Origin: an uncultured Clostridia bacterium
GTDB lineage: Bacteria > Bacillota > Clostridia > TANB77 > CAG-508
Direction of reading: 5' to 3'
DNA: 64,000 nucleotides
Assembly: GCA_934119935.1 (NCBI GenBank)
Contig: CAKOSX010000008.1
Coordinates: 1 to 64,000, forward strand
Each line of letters starts with the position of its first letter. The first letter of the stretch is position 1. Positions 32,072 through 42,286 of this stretch are shown here, in pieces. The translations under genes and the position numbers were made by a program. The notes beneath the pieces were generated by a model. That model made no database searches, was not told the origin of the DNA, and saw nothing but the letters and a program-made list of their open reading frames with translations.

Positions 32072-33409
32072 TTATTTATTTTCCGTTATTTTTTCTGCAA
32101 TTATTAATATACATATTACTGTTATGCACAATATTCTATATGTCAAAAATGGATGCATCATTGAATGTTGCTTTAATACAAAATACCAAGCAAATGGAAG
32201 CATTCCAATAAAAAGATATGGTAAAACTGTTTTTACATTTTCTTTAATATTGATTTTTTTATTTCTATTTATTATCAACTTTATAATTGTATACACTGCA
32301 ATTATTACCATAGAAGTCGAAATCACAAAGCATGATAAAAATGTCAAATTTCTTTTTACTACATTCGCATAAGATATTTCTGAGTTTTTAGTTCTAAATT
32401 TTGCTTGTGTAATTGCATTTTGAATTATCTGTCTGTTACATATTATTGATGTTATTAGCCATTTAGTAACCCATGTTATTCCATATCCTATTGTCCAACA
32501 TGTACATAGTTTTATAAATGCAAGTACGTTTTCTTTTACAGATTTCTTTTTACTCTCCGACAACAAGAAGTATATTGCAAGTGGCATACCAAGTGTAACA
32601 AGTGGCGCTGTCAGTAAATCCATAAATACTGTTATTGAACCAATCACAAAAAAATTTATTCCTATATTTTTTTCAACATCTTTTTTCAATAGTAAGTATA
32701 TTGATGATATTACAGCTATGAAAAATACTACTATCTCATTAAAAGACTGTGTCGTTACAAATATATTAGCTGAAACAAGTCCTAATAAAAATATTATTGC
32801 AATCTTTATATTCAATTTTTTCGTTAGCAAGTACATCATCCAACCAACTAATGCAATCATTAAGCATAAAAGTACTATTCTTATTCCTTGATAAGTTGTA
32901 AGAACCAATAAAGGTCTTAATATTACCAAATATCCATGCCAATATCTTGCATATTCATATGAATCTGTTATATTTTCTCCATGCATCAGTCCATATAATT
33001 CAGCAGTTTGAAATACATTTTCTTTTTCATCAACATAGTTTTTTGATGCGCCTAAATTATATTGTTGGTCTACATGTTCCAATAAAGTTTGACCGGGTAT
33101 ATAATTTTTTCTATCTAGCAAAGAACTTTCTAAAGGCGTTCTTGAATCTATTGAATATGCTGTATTAATCATCAGCGCATCAGTAAATAGAAATAAATAT
33201 ACACCTTTATAACCTAAATCTATGAGTTTCTTTTCTCCCTCTTCATTAAGTATTTCCGAGCTCTTTATAACATTATTCTTCATCCAATTTGATGGAATAA
33301 GACTCGTACCAATAAGTGATAGCATATATACACAAATTAAAATTATAAATACTAACACATATTTTACTCCCTGAATGATATGATTCTTTATTGATTTTTC
33401 TATTTTCAT
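32072..33409 (-). CDS. polytopic membrane protein of surface-polymer locus
   Basis: A 445-residue protein with about ten transmembrane helices and one large external loop after the first helix (about residues 40-170, containing YEYARYWHGYLVILRPLL). The layout resembles GT-C-type transferases or polymerases, but I see no diagnostic motif. Its place between DUF2142, RuvB and GT39-like genes suggests work on lipid-linked glycans at the outer membrane face. AGAGGAAA precedes the ATG. Confidence 0.6.
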   Translation of the reverse strand: MKIEKSIKNHIIQGVKYVLVFIILICVYMLSLIGTSLIPSNWMKNNVIKSSEILNEEGEKKLIDLGYKGVYLFLFTDALMINTAYSIDSRTPLESSLLDRKNYIPGQTLLEHVDQQYNLGASKNYVDEKENVFQTAELYGLMHGENITDSYEYARYWHGYLVILRPLLVLTTYQGIRIVLLCLMIALVGWMMYLLTKKLNIKIAIIFLLGLVSANIFVTTQSFNEIVVFFIAVISSIYLLLKKDVEKNIGINFFVIGSITVFMDLLTAPLVTLGMPLAIYFLLSESKKKSVKENVLAFIKLCTCWTIGYGITWVTKWLITSIICNRQIIQNAITQAKFRTKNSEISYANVVKRNLTFLSCFVISTSMVIIAVYTIIKLIINRNKKINIKENVKTVLPYLFIGMLPFAWYFVLKQHSMMHPFLTYRILCITVICILIIAEKITENK

Positions 33410-33425
33410 AGTTTTCCTCTATTCA

Positions 33426-34436
33426 TCATAATTGTAATTGATAAGACGCCCCAATATGTTTGTATGCCGCTGGAAGTGGAACTCTTCCTCTTTGTGTTCT
33501 TGATATAAATCCTATTTGTATCAAATAAGGCTCATATACATCTTCTAGCGTATCTATGTCCTCTCCCACAGTCGTTGCTAACGCTTCTATTCCAATTGGT
33601 TTTCCTTGATATTTTATTATCATTGTCTCTAAAATTTTTCTATCTATTTCATCAAGACCAAGCTCGTCTATTTCGAGTTTGTTTAATGCTGTTTTCGCAA
33701 TTTTCAAGTTTACGCTACCATCGCCTAAAACTGTTGCATAGTCTCTAACCCTTTTTAGTAATCTATTCGCTATTCTTGGGGTTCCTCTAGATCTTCTTGC
33801 AATTTCCAGACTCGATTCTTCATCTATATTTATGTCCAAAATTCTTGCTGACCTTTTTATTATTGTTACAAGGTCTTGGTCTGAATATAGTTCTAATCTA
33901 TGTACTATTCCAAACCTATCTCTTAGTGGTGTAGTTAAAGAACCTGCCTTAGTTGTTGCGCCAATTAAAGTAAATTTAGGTAGATTTAATCTAATAGATT
34001 TTGCAGTAGGTCCTTTACCAATTATTATATCTAAAACATAATCTTCAAGTGCAGGATACAAAATTTCTTCAATGCTTTTATTTATTCTATGGATTTCATC
34101 TATGAATAAAACATCGTTTTCCTGTAAATTTGTGAGTATTGCAGCTAAATCACCAGGCTTTGTTATTGCCGGCCCTGTTGTGACTTTAAGCTTAGACCCC
34201 ATTTCATTTGCAATTATTCCTGCAAGGGTTGTTTTACCAAGTCCTGGAGGGCCATATAACAATACATGATCCAATGGTTCTCCTCTTTGCTTTGCAGCTT
34301 CTATATATACTTTCATGCTTTCTTTTACTTTGGTCTGACCAATGTATTCCTCCAGCAACTGTGGGCGTAGAGTTGTCTCTAGTTTTTCTTCATTATTATC
34401 TGTAATTTCCGGATTTATTACTAAGTTTTCCTTCAT
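33426..34436 (-). CDS. ruvB: Holliday junction branch-migration helicase RuvB
   Basis: A 336-residue AAA+ motor that drives branch migration of Holliday junctions with RuvA. Walker A GPPGLGKTT (62-70), Walker B DEIH (113-116), sensor I GATTKAGSL near 158, an Arg-finger RSRGTPRIANRLL region near 205, and the winged helix with RTQRGRVPLPAAYKH at the end. It sits between membrane glycan genes with gaps of about 15 bases, and neither ruvA nor queA is adjacent. Confidence 0.97.
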   Translation of the reverse strand: MKENLVINPEITDNNEEKLETTLRPQLLEEYIGQTKVKESMKVYIEAAKQRGEPLDHVLLYGPPGLGKTTLAGIIANEMGSKLKVTTGPAITKPGDLAAILTNLQENDVLFIDEIHRINKSIEEILYPALEDYVLDIIIGKGPTAKSIRLNLPKFTLIGATTKAGSLTTPLRDRFGIVHRLELYSDQDLVTIIKRSARILDINIDEESSLEIARRSRGTPRIANRLLKRVRDYATVLGDGSVNLKIAKTALNKLEIDELGLDEIDRKILETMIIKYQGKPIGIEALATTVGEDIDTLEDVYEPYLIQIGFISRTQRGRVPLPAAYKHIGASYQLQL

Positions 34437-34449
34437 TTTGTAAGCCTCT

Positions 34450-36138
34450 CTAGTAATTTTTTATTATTTTATAATCTCCATATTCATATGTCGTCGTATC
34501 TTGATTTTCAAGTTTTTCAATATTGTTTGTATATCTTTTATTTATAACCACTAAATGCTTTTCTTTACTATTTATATATTCAATCATATCATCATCTAAT
34601 GGTCTTCCGAAAAAGCTGTAATTCATAAATGATGCAATTGATGCACTATGTGCTAGATATATTCCATAATTTTTATTTTTTATTTCATCTAATTCATATG
34701 GTGATATCTTCTTATGTAGCAGAGTATATATATAGGGTTCAGCTTTATACCACACAACAAAATATTTATCTGCATCTTCATTATTTTCATTTGCTTCAAT
34801 CTCTTTTGTAATAGCCGTCAATTCTTTATCCGCATATCTTTTATTAAAATTTGTTTCATATTTTGAAGTATCAAAATATTCTACTTCAAAATTAACAAAC
34901 AACACGCATAACATAGTAAGCGTCATTATTGGTATTACATAAGATTTTTCACATACTTTTATTATTCCTAATGTTATTACATATAGTAATAGAAAATATA
35001 CAATATTGATTTTATTAACAGTTCCAACCTCTACCATTAAATTTGATATATATAACACAAGAAATGCAACTGTGATAAATCCATTGAAGTTGAATTTTCT
35101 ATCTCTTAAACTATATATAAAACTCGTTATTCCATCTATTAATCCAACTATAAAGAATGGAATTTCAAATAGATATATACTGTGTTCATTTAAAAATACA
35201 GTGCTTATAGACTCAGTACCAAGTTTCCATATATTTGATATCTTTATCTCGCCTTCTCTATAAAATGGTAGTTTTGGAATTGTAAATATTCCCAACCTTG
35301 TTTCTGTTACATATCCATGATTCAATAATATTAGATAAATAAATGGTATCGCAAATATTGCGATTGGAATTCCAAGTATTATTATTTGCTTGAAATTTAT
35401 TTTCTTCATATACAACGAATAAGTAATATAAAAGGCCAAAAATATTGGAATCAACATCCACGAAAGTGCATATGTATACAAGGTTATTCCTATAGATATT
35501 CCTGCAATTGCATAATGCCAATTTTTCTTTGCCGTAAGTAACAATAAAATATCAAGCATCATCATAGGTGCTAATAAATTACAATCTAATCCTTGCCTAG
35601 ATGCTTCTATATGCCATGGACATATAATTATTATAAAAGCATATAATAAGGCATTCTTCTTATCTTTAAATTTGTTAACAACGATGTATGAAACAATGAT
35701 TCCCATTATAAAGAATATTAGCTCTGGTAATCTGTATGATATAATATTTGCCCCGAATAATTTTATAAAAGGAACAGTTGAATATGCATATAATGAACTC
35801 TGACCTCCGCCAAAGTTTATAAGATATAGTGGTAGCTTGTTTAAATATCTATCTACTCCATAGTTAGCCAAGCAGTATGCGTCATATGCAGCACCTGCTT
35901 CGTCAACCCCTATGTTTTGTGGTATTGATCCAAATTTATAAAATCTTGTTATCGCCGTTACTATTATAAGTACCGCCAAAATCCATTTATAATATTTATT
36001 TATGAAATTGTCTTTTTTACTTTCTATGGAATCTATCTTGTCTTTATATATGTTGTGCTCTATCATATATTTTTGAATTAGTTTTACAACTAATATTATA
36101 AAAAATATTATTATACCTATAATTATTTCTATTTTCAT
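34450..36138 (-). CDS. GT39/PMT-like membrane glycosyltransferase
   Basis: A 562-residue protein with about 11 transmembrane helices and a C-terminal extracellular domain (from about 430). NIGVDEAGAAYDAYCLANYG near residue 78 corresponds to the first external loop, whose acidic residue is catalytic in GT-C enzymes such as PMT and ArnT; CPWHIEASRQGLDCN near 172 fits too. It probably transfers a sugar from polyprenyl phosphate to a glycan or protein outside the membrane. The GT2 gene just upstream may supply that donor. Confidence 0.72.
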   Translation of the reverse strand: MKIEIIIGIIIFFIILVVKLIQKYMIEHNIYKDKIDSIESKKDNFINKYYKWILAVLIIVTAITRFYKFGSIPQNIGVDEAGAAYDAYCLANYGVDRYLNKLPLYLINFGGGQSSLYAYSTVPFIKLFGANIISYRLPELIFFIMGIIVSYIVVNKFKDKKNALLYAFIIIICPWHIEASRQGLDCNLLAPMMMLDILLLLTAKKNWHYAIAGISIGITLYTYALSWMLIPIFLAFYITYSLYMKKINFKQIIILGIPIAIFAIPFIYLILLNHGYVTETRLGIFTIPKLPFYREGEIKISNIWKLGTESISTVFLNEHSIYLFEIPFFIVGLIDGITSFIYSLRDRKFNFNGFITVAFLVLYISNLMVEVGTVNKINIVYFLLLYVITLGIIKVCEKSYVIPIMTLTMLCVLFVNFEVEYFDTSKYETNFNKRYADKELTAITKEIEANENNEDADKYFVVWYKAEPYIYTLLHKKISPYELDEIKNKNYGIYLAHSASIASFMNYSFFGRPLDDDMIEYINSKEKHLVVINKRYTNNIEKLENQDTTTYEYGDYKIIKNY

Positions 36139-36188
36139 CTTTTTCCCCAGTATTTCTTATGTTTTTATATTTTTATCTTTCTAAAGAA

Positions 36189-37136
36189 TTATTTATCATT
36201 CATCTCTTTTTCTCCATTGTATTCGTTTACTAAATATAATGGTCTATGTTTTGATTCATTGAATATTCTTCCTAAATACTCTCCCATAATTCCAATCAAT
36301 ATTATTTGTACTCCAGAGAAGAATAATATTAGCAATATAATTGCTTGGAATGCTTGTATTGCAGTGTGTGTAACACATGCCTTCACAATTACATATATAA
36401 AATATACAAATAATGCTAAAAATGTTGGTATACTTAGCATTGTAGATATTCTAAGTGGTGATGTTGTAAATGATGTAATTCCATCTATTGCTAAATCTAT
36501 CAATTTTTTGTAGTTCCATTTTGTTTTTCCGGCAATACGTGGGTCTCTATCATACATTATTTCTTTTTTGTTATAACCAATCCAGCTAAACATACTCTTA
36601 GAGCATCTACCTGTTTCTCTCATTTTTTTCAATGCATTTACACATCTTCTATCTAATAATCTAAAGTCTCCTGTATCTTTTTGTATTTCAACCTTTGTTA
36701 GACTTTGTAATACTCTATAGTACATTTTTGATGTGAATTTTTTTAGCCATGTCTCGCCTGCTCTTGACCTTCTCTTTGCATACACATCATCATAGCCTTG
36801 TTCCCATAATTTTATCATTTCTGGAATAAGCTCTGGTGGGTCCTGAAGATCTGCATCCATTATTATTACACAGTCTCCTGTTGCATAGTCAAGCCCTGCT
36901 ATCATTCCTATTTCTTTTCCAAAGTTTCTTGAGAAGTCTACATAGCATACTCTTTTGTCTTGCTCTCTTAATTTTTTTATTTCATTTAATGTATTATCTT
37001 TACTTCCATCGTTTACAAATAATAATTCGAATTCATAATCTTTTACTTCATTCATTATTTTGCTAACTCTTTCATATAAGAAAGGTAATGATTCTTCTTC
37101 ATTATACGCTGGTACTAAAATTGTAATCTTTTTCAT
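36189..37136 (-). CDS. GT2 polyprenyl-phosphate glycosyltransferase (GtrB/DPM1-like)
   Basis: A 315-residue GT2 enzyme: LVPAYNEEESLPFL at 8-21, FVNDGSKDNT near 46, the metal-binding DADLQDP near 95, TGDFRLLDRR near 155, and two C-terminal membrane helices (about 228-250 and 265-290). This is the layout of enzymes that load a sugar onto undecaprenyl phosphate for GT-C transferases. It is immediately upstream of the GT39-like gene, a functional pairing seen in other loci. Confidence 0.88.
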   Translation of the reverse strand: MKKITILVPAYNEEESLPFLYERVSKIMNEVKDYEFELLFVNDGSKDNTLNEIKKLREQDKRVCYVDFSRNFGKEIGMIAGLDYATGDCVIIMDADLQDPPELIPEMIKLWEQGYDDVYAKRRSRAGETWLKKFTSKMYYRVLQSLTKVEIQKDTGDFRLLDRRCVNALKKMRETGRCSKSMFSWIGYNKKEIMYDRDPRIAGKTKWNYKKLIDLAIDGITSFTTSPLRISTMLSIPTFLALFVYFIYVIVKACVTHTAIQAFQAIILLILFFSGVQIILIGIMGEYLGRIFNESKHRPLYLVNEYNGEKEMNDK

Positions 37137-37158
37137 ATTTTCGTCCTCTTCTACAAAT

Positions 37159-38283
37159 TTATATATTTTTATCAGTTCTGTTTGACTTTAGTTTTTCATT
37201 TTCTATTTCTTCATTATCTCTTAAATGTAATATGTCTTTATATCCTATTGCAACTATAGCAATTACAAGTAATGCAAATGATAAGGCTTTCCATAAGCCA
37301 CTATCAAGCAATATTATTGCAATCATTCCAAGTGTTGCAGTTACTCCATATAAGATTAAAACGGCTTGCCTTTGTGTATATCCTTTTGCCATTAGCCTAT
37401 GGTGTAAATGTCCTTTATCAGCTTTAAATACTCCTTTTATTGACTTGGTTTTTACTATTCTTCTAACAATAGCCCACAAAGTATCGAATATTGGAAGTGC
37501 TAGTACTATTATTGGAGCAATAATTACAATTGCCGTATATGTTTTTGCGACTCCTAATATTGATATTATTGAAATTGCATAGCCCATAAAGTTTGAGCCA
37601 ACGTCCCCAATAAATGTTTTTGCAGGATTAAAATTATATGGCAAAAAGCCGACTATTGCTCCAGCAAGTGCTGTTATTAATATAATTGCAATTAATGGTG
37701 ATTCATTCAAAGAGAATATTATTAGCATTGAAATACATGCAATTAATGTTATTCCAGATGATAGTCCATCTAATCCATCAATTAAGTTTATTGCATTTGT
37801 TATTCCTACAATCCAACCAATAGTAAGAATATAGCTTATTACCTCATTTATCATTATACTGTTTTCTTTAAATGGTATAGTAAAGTTATCTATGCGTACT
37901 CCACAACTTACTACTATTATTGCAGCAATTAATTGTCCTGCTAACTTAGCTAATGGGCTTATTCCCTTAACATCATCAATATAACAGGTAATTCCAAGAA
38001 CCATTGCTCCAAATAAGAAGCCCAATAATTTCTTTCCTAGTCCATCTGTTATAAAATCAATATTGTTTTCTATTCTCATTGTTATTATTAAATAAATTGC
38101 TGATACTAAAAAACCTGCAATTACAGCTATACCACCAAGCCTTGGCATTGGTTTTTTATTTACTCTTCTATCATTTGGATAATCTACCGCTCCTACTTTT
38201 TTCGCCCACCTTATAGAATATGGCGTTATAACAAATGCTGTTATAAATGCAAGTAGAAACGCAATGGCAATGTCTCCCCACAT
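37159..38283 (-). CDS. tagO: undecaprenyl-phosphate N-acetylhexosamine-1-phosphate transferase (TagO/WecA-like)
   Basis: A 374-residue polytopic enzyme of the MraY/WecA superfamily, expected to start polymer synthesis by putting GlcNAc-1-P on undecaprenyl phosphate. Landmarks: YPNDRRVNKKPMPRLGG near 36, YIDDVKGISPLAK near 104, NAINLIDGLDGLSSG near 161, GDVGSNFMGY near 215, and the His-rich KGHLHHRLM near 283. These fit TagO/WecA rather than MraY. About ten membrane helices. It is the likely first step of the pathway encoded by the cluster. Confidence 0.9.
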   Translation of the reverse strand: MWGDIAIAFLLAFITAFVITPYSIRWAKKVGAVDYPNDRRVNKKPMPRLGGIAVIAGFLVSAIYLIITMRIENNIDFITDGLGKKLLGFLFGAMVLGITCYIDDVKGISPLAKLAGQLIAAIIVVSCGVRIDNFTIPFKENSIMINEVISYILTIGWIVGITNAINLIDGLDGLSSGITLIACISMLIIFSLNESPLIAIILITALAGAIVGFLPYNFNPAKTFIGDVGSNFMGYAISIISILGVAKTYTAIVIIAPIIVLALPIFDTLWAIVRRIVKTKSIKGVFKADKGHLHHRLMAKGYTQRQAVLILYGVTATLGMIAIILLDSGLWKALSFALLVIAIVAIGYKDILHLRDNEEIENEKLKSNRTDKNI

Positions 38284-38389
38284 ACTAAAAAATTCCTTTC
38301 AAATCTAATTGTTTTCACATTAAAATTATATCATATTACAGTCATTTTTCAACTTTATTTGTCAGTTTTATATATTTTTTGCAATTTTT

Positions 38390-39295
38390 TCAGCTCTGTT
38401 TCTTCATTCTTATTTTCGTTGCAATTTTACCTGGTATAAATAAAACTGAAACCATTATTTTATTCATTAATCCATTAACATTTTTTATTGGATATTTTTC
38501 CTTTGTAAGCACGCTAAATAATATGTAGTGTTTATACACATATAATCTCTTTTTAAAAGTCACACCATGCATATCTTGGTTGAATATCTCTTTAAAATAG
38601 TTATAATATCCAAATGGACTCGTAGTAAATAATTTACTAATGTTTTTAGTGTATCCTTCTTTTTGATATTCGCATATCATTATAGGCTTATTAAAGCATC
38701 TTACTTGGTATTGCAAATCCATTTCGTGGTGTAATCTTGCCTCTGTTACAAATTTTTCGTCATGTTCAAGCTTGTATTCAAATTGTTTTCTTATTGAAGC
38801 ATTGTACACTAGAGCCTTTTCTCCTGTAATACCATTTTTAAAGTACAAATCAAACATTGTGCTTGGATAATCATTTTCTATAAAATTGTTGCCCATATTT
38901 TGTCCATCTTTAGTATATTTTAAAAATACTAAGGCATAGGTTTCACCCATATCTTTGCATTCTTGCAAAGATTGCACAATTATCTTAAAAGCATCTTTTG
39001 TAAAGAAATCATCAGAGTCGCATTCCACTATTAAATCTCCTGTTGTTTCCTTTATAAGGTTATTTATAGCTGTCATTTTCCCTTGATTTTCTTGATGAAA
39101 ATATTTAACATCTATTAAATTTTCTTTACAATATTCTTCTACTATTCTTTTAGTATTATCTGTAGAGCCATCGTCCATAACCAACCATTCGAGCTGTACT
39201 TCTGGACAATTATTACTGTTTATTAATATGCTTGCATATAATTTATCTAGAAGTTGTGCTCTATTGTATGTGGCTGTAAGTATTGATATTTTCAT
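38390..39295 (-). CDS. GT2 glycosyltransferase
   Basis: A 301-residue inverting GT-A transferase: SILTATYNRAQLLDKL at the start, VMDDGSTDNTKRIV near 41, and the DxD-like VECDSDDFF near 93. No transmembrane helix, so a cytoplasmic enzyme extending the lipid-linked glycan. Donor and acceptor are unknown. AAAGGAG precedes the ATG; follows the polymerase-transferase fusion gene by 25 bases. Confidence 0.85.
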   Translation of the reverse strand: MKISILTATYNRAQLLDKLYASILINSNNCPEVQLEWLVMDDGSTDNTKRIVEEYCKENLIDVKYFHQENQGKMTAINNLIKETTGDLIVECDSDDFFTKDAFKIIVQSLQECKDMGETYALVFLKYTKDGQNMGNNFIENDYPSTMFDLYFKNGITGEKALVYNASIRKQFEYKLEHDEKFVTEARLHHEMDLQYQVRCFNKPIMICEYQKEGYTKNISKLFTTSPFGYYNYFKEIFNQDMHGVTFKKRLYVYKHYILFSVLTKEKYPIKNVNGLMNKIMVSVLFIPGKIATKIRMKKQS

Positions 39296-39320
39296 TTTTT
39301 CTCCTTTTATTCATCCAGAT

Positions 39321-42026
39321 TTATATTATTTTTCCTACTCTGTCTGGGTGTTTGCTGTTTTCTTCTATCATTTTTTCTATTTTACCAATAATTCTGTCAT
39401 TTTTATATTCATATTGGCTGTTTTGTTTATCTTTTTGTTTGTAATTTTTAACTGCAAACTTTAAGGCTTCTTCTACTCCTTCTTCGCTATTCGAAACAAT
39501 GTGGCTCTTTCCTGCATAATCTATTAGTGCCTCTCTCGTAGCCGTATTGGTTGTAAGAATAAACTTATTTAATATTTTTGCTTCTTCAACAACCATTGGA
39601 TATCCTTCAAAGTTTGATAACAAGCAAAAGAAATCTGCTTTTTTCACTATTGGATACGGATTTTCTCTTGCTCCTATTAGTTTAAAGGTCTCTTCTACTC
39701 CCTCTTCCTGAATCTGTTTTTCTAGTTTTTCTCTTAGGGGTCCATCTCCAATAACAATAATTTTGTGGTTATAGCCTTGTTTTATTAGTTTGGAATGAAC
39801 TTTTATGAGTCTATCTATGGCCTTTTGGCTAACTAACCTAGAAACCTGAACTATTGTTGGTCCAGATTTTTTTCTGTTTTCAAACAATTCATTGTCTTGT
39901 TCATCTAGCTTTTCTTCTGCCAACTTAAGTATTCTTTCGCAATTTATGTAATTGTTAATAACCTTTTCATGAGGTAAATCCATATCATCATAAACTTTAT
40001 TAAACTTGTCCAAATTATCTATACTAACAAAAACAAGAGTATCAAATTTTTCATATATATTTCTGTCTAAAATTCTCTTAATTTTAGATTTTGGTCCTTT
40101 CCCAAAAACTTTAGAAATATCATTGTGAATCCAAGCAATTTTAGTAGAGTTTTTATCTTTAACACTAAATATTCTAGTAATAGGCCCTTCTAAAAATGCA
40201 ATTTGTGTAAAATATTCTCCGCTCTTTACATATTTTTCGAATATTTTTTTCTTTTCCAACAAAACTTTAATAGGTATTAGCTTTTTCTTTAATTTTCCCA
40301 TATCATTATACTTAAAATTGAATAGACTTATAAGTTTTATTTTAGAGTCAAGCTCTTTTTCTAGCTCTCCTCCAGCATAAATTGTAAAAATTGTAACATC
40401 GTATTTTGCTGTAAGTTTATTAGCAATATCAACAAGTACTCTCTCTGCGCCTCCAAGTGTAAGACCAGTTATTCCAAAAATAATTTTTTTCACATTTTTC
40501 TCCGTCTCTGGTTCTTTTTTGCTTCCTTCATAAATTTTCATTTCATTATCCTCAAAATCTTTAGAACCATTAAATATAAGAGTTGCAAGAGTTATTATAA
40601 TCATCATACTTGATGAATTGAAAAATGTATATCCAGATAGAAATGATATGAATATGGCAAACCATAAACCAAATGTGCTCATTAAAAATTCAATATTCAT
40701 ATTTTTTATTTTCTTTACTGCCATATAAGTTCCATATATTGCAATAGCTAAAAACGGCATGAAATATAAGAAAAATCCTATTACTCCAAAATTATATAAA
40801 AATGCTGGAACTTCCATTTCAAAAATCATCTCATAAAAATGTGCCATATATCCATTTCCGAAAAGTAGCATTGGAATACTGTTTTGATTTTTTATTAATC
40901 TACTATGGTATATAAATTGCAATGCTCTCATATTAGTATTTTGAATTTGCTTTTCATTTGCAATATCATATAATTCTAGGTAAGTTTTTTGCATACTCTC
41001 CGGCATATAGCCTTCGTCAATTTCGTTATTTTTTATTTTCTTCACAATATCAACAATATCACCTGTTACATGAGCGGTTTTTCCAGTCATTGTATCTATA
41101 ATTTGATTTTCTCTTTCTTGAAGGTCTTTTCTTCTCTCAATAGTTTTTGAACCAAATGCAATTACTGCAATACCAATAACAACCAATGCAAGTAAAAATG
41201 CAGGCAAGGCCTTTTTGTTTAATTTGCTATTTTTTATCAAGCTGTTAATTATACAAATTATGCAGTACATCAGTATTACAATTATAAAGCCAAATAAACC
41301 AGTTCTAGTCCCTAGTAAAGTACATAAATATGCTCCAGCAAGAACTACTGTCATAAAAGTCCATATTCTAATTCCAGTTTTATTATTTTTTCCTAGGTTT
41401 GGAAGAATAATAAACAGTTCTAATAACATTATTGTTCCAATGCTATTTCCGGATTCAAACCATCCTTTGTAGCCTATTTGAACTTCACTATATGTATATG
41501 AAGATGTTCCTGTAATTAGAGAAATATACATAAGCACAATATATACTGTAAACGAAATTAGTACAGACAATTTTAATTTATTTATAATCTTTGTACCATC
41601 TTCATTTTTAAGCTCTTTTTCTCTATTTTTATAAACAAAGAAATAAATGTAAATAAATAAATTCATTATCATGAAAGTGTAATTAACCAAATATTGAATT
41701 TCTTGTGTTATACCTCCATATGCACATCCCACGCTCTTTTTATAAAATATGTAAAGATGGCATATTGCATATATAAAAAACGTGCCTCCCGCCATAAGAA
41801 TATAAGGCTTTAACTTATCTTTAAAGAATATATAACAAATTGCAATTATTGGTATAATTGGTCTTATAAATGTAGATATCGAAATATTAGTGTTAAAATA
41901 GTTTCTAAACAAGAAACTTGCAGCATCCAATATCGGACATATTATTATTAAAAAACACAATAAATTTTCTATTGTGATAATATTTTTCAAATTAAGCTTC
42001 TTTTCTTTTTTGATATTATCTTCCAT
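39321..42026 (-). CDS. O-antigen ligase/polymerase-like membrane domain fused to GT4 transferase
   Basis: A 901-residue two-part protein. Residues about 1-510 have some 12 membrane helices and a long external loop (about 290-390) with LLGTRTGLFG before it, as in the Wzy/WaaL superfamily. Residues about 525-900 are a GT-B glycosyltransferase of family GT4: GLTLGGAERVLVDIA, VQVSRLVSQKAIDRLI, IGDGPLREKLE and SNFEGYPMVVEEA. One protein therefore could add a sugar inside and polymerise or attach chains outside. The ATG at 42026 with GAGGAAG is preferred. Upstream lies copy 2 of the hairpin-core element. Confidence 0.85.
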   Translation of the reverse strand: MEDNIKKEKKLNLKNIITIENLLCFLIIICPILDAASFLFRNYFNTNISISTFIRPIIPIIAICYIFFKDKLKPYILMAGGTFFIYAICHLYIFYKKSVGCAYGGITQEIQYLVNYTFMIMNLFIYIYFFVYKNREKELKNEDGTKIINKLKLSVLISFTVYIVLMYISLITGTSSYTYSEVQIGYKGWFESGNSIGTIMLLELFIILPNLGKNNKTGIRIWTFMTVVLAGAYLCTLLGTRTGLFGFIIVILMYCIICIINSLIKNSKLNKKALPAFLLALVVIGIAVIAFGSKTIERRKDLQERENQIIDTMTGKTAHVTGDIVDIVKKIKNNEIDEGYMPESMQKTYLELYDIANEKQIQNTNMRALQFIYHSRLIKNQNSIPMLLFGNGYMAHFYEMIFEMEVPAFLYNFGVIGFFLYFMPFLAIAIYGTYMAVKKIKNMNIEFLMSTFGLWFAIFISFLSGYTFFNSSSMMIIITLATLIFNGSKDFEDNEMKIYEGSKKEPETEKNVKKIIFGITGLTLGGAERVLVDIANKLTAKYDVTIFTIYAGGELEKELDSKIKLISLFNFKYNDMGKLKKKLIPIKVLLEKKKIFEKYVKSGEYFTQIAFLEGPITRIFSVKDKNSTKIAWIHNDISKVFGKGPKSKIKRILDRNIYEKFDTLVFVSIDNLDKFNKVYDDMDLPHEKVINNYINCERILKLAEEKLDEQDNELFENRKKSGPTIVQVSRLVSQKAIDRLIKVHSKLIKQGYNHKIIVIGDGPLREKLEKQIQEEGVEETFKLIGARENPYPIVKKADFFCLLSNFEGYPMVVEEAKILNKFILTTNTATREALIDYAGKSHIVSNSEEGVEEALKFAVKNYKQKDKQNSQYEYKNDRIIGKIEKMIEENSKHPDRVGKII

Positions 42027-42157
42027 AATTAATATCTTCCTCACTAAACATATATTGAGTTGCAAAAGAAAAAATTGTAATCTTTTTTCAACCCTTTTCG
42101 ATTGTAATTTTTCAAGATTATTATATATACTAAACGCTAAAAAAGCAATAGAAAAAG

Positions 42158-42269
42158 CCAGAACAATTTGTATTTTTTAAACGAGACCGGAAGCTCGCCT
42201 TTTGAGGAGTCCGAAGGAGCTCCGACCAAGAGCGACGTGTTGAGGCTTAAAAAATACAACTTCTTCTGG
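42158..42269. repeat. hairpin-core element, copy 2 (inverted core)
   Basis: Same core as copies 1 and 3 but reversed relative to them (GACCGGAAGCTCGCC at 42185-42199 to AGCGACGTGTTGAGG at 42231-42245). Arms at 42158-42180 and 42247-42269 pair with each other (CCAGAA-N-AA-N-TTGTATTTTTTAA, two mismatches) and share nothing with the arms of the other copies. The core hairpin reads GGAG...CTCC where copy 1 has GGGG...CCCC. The 314-base gap between 42026 and 42341 holds only this element and a terminator. Confidence 0.9.
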
Positions 42270-42286
42270 TTTTAATAACCTGCCAA

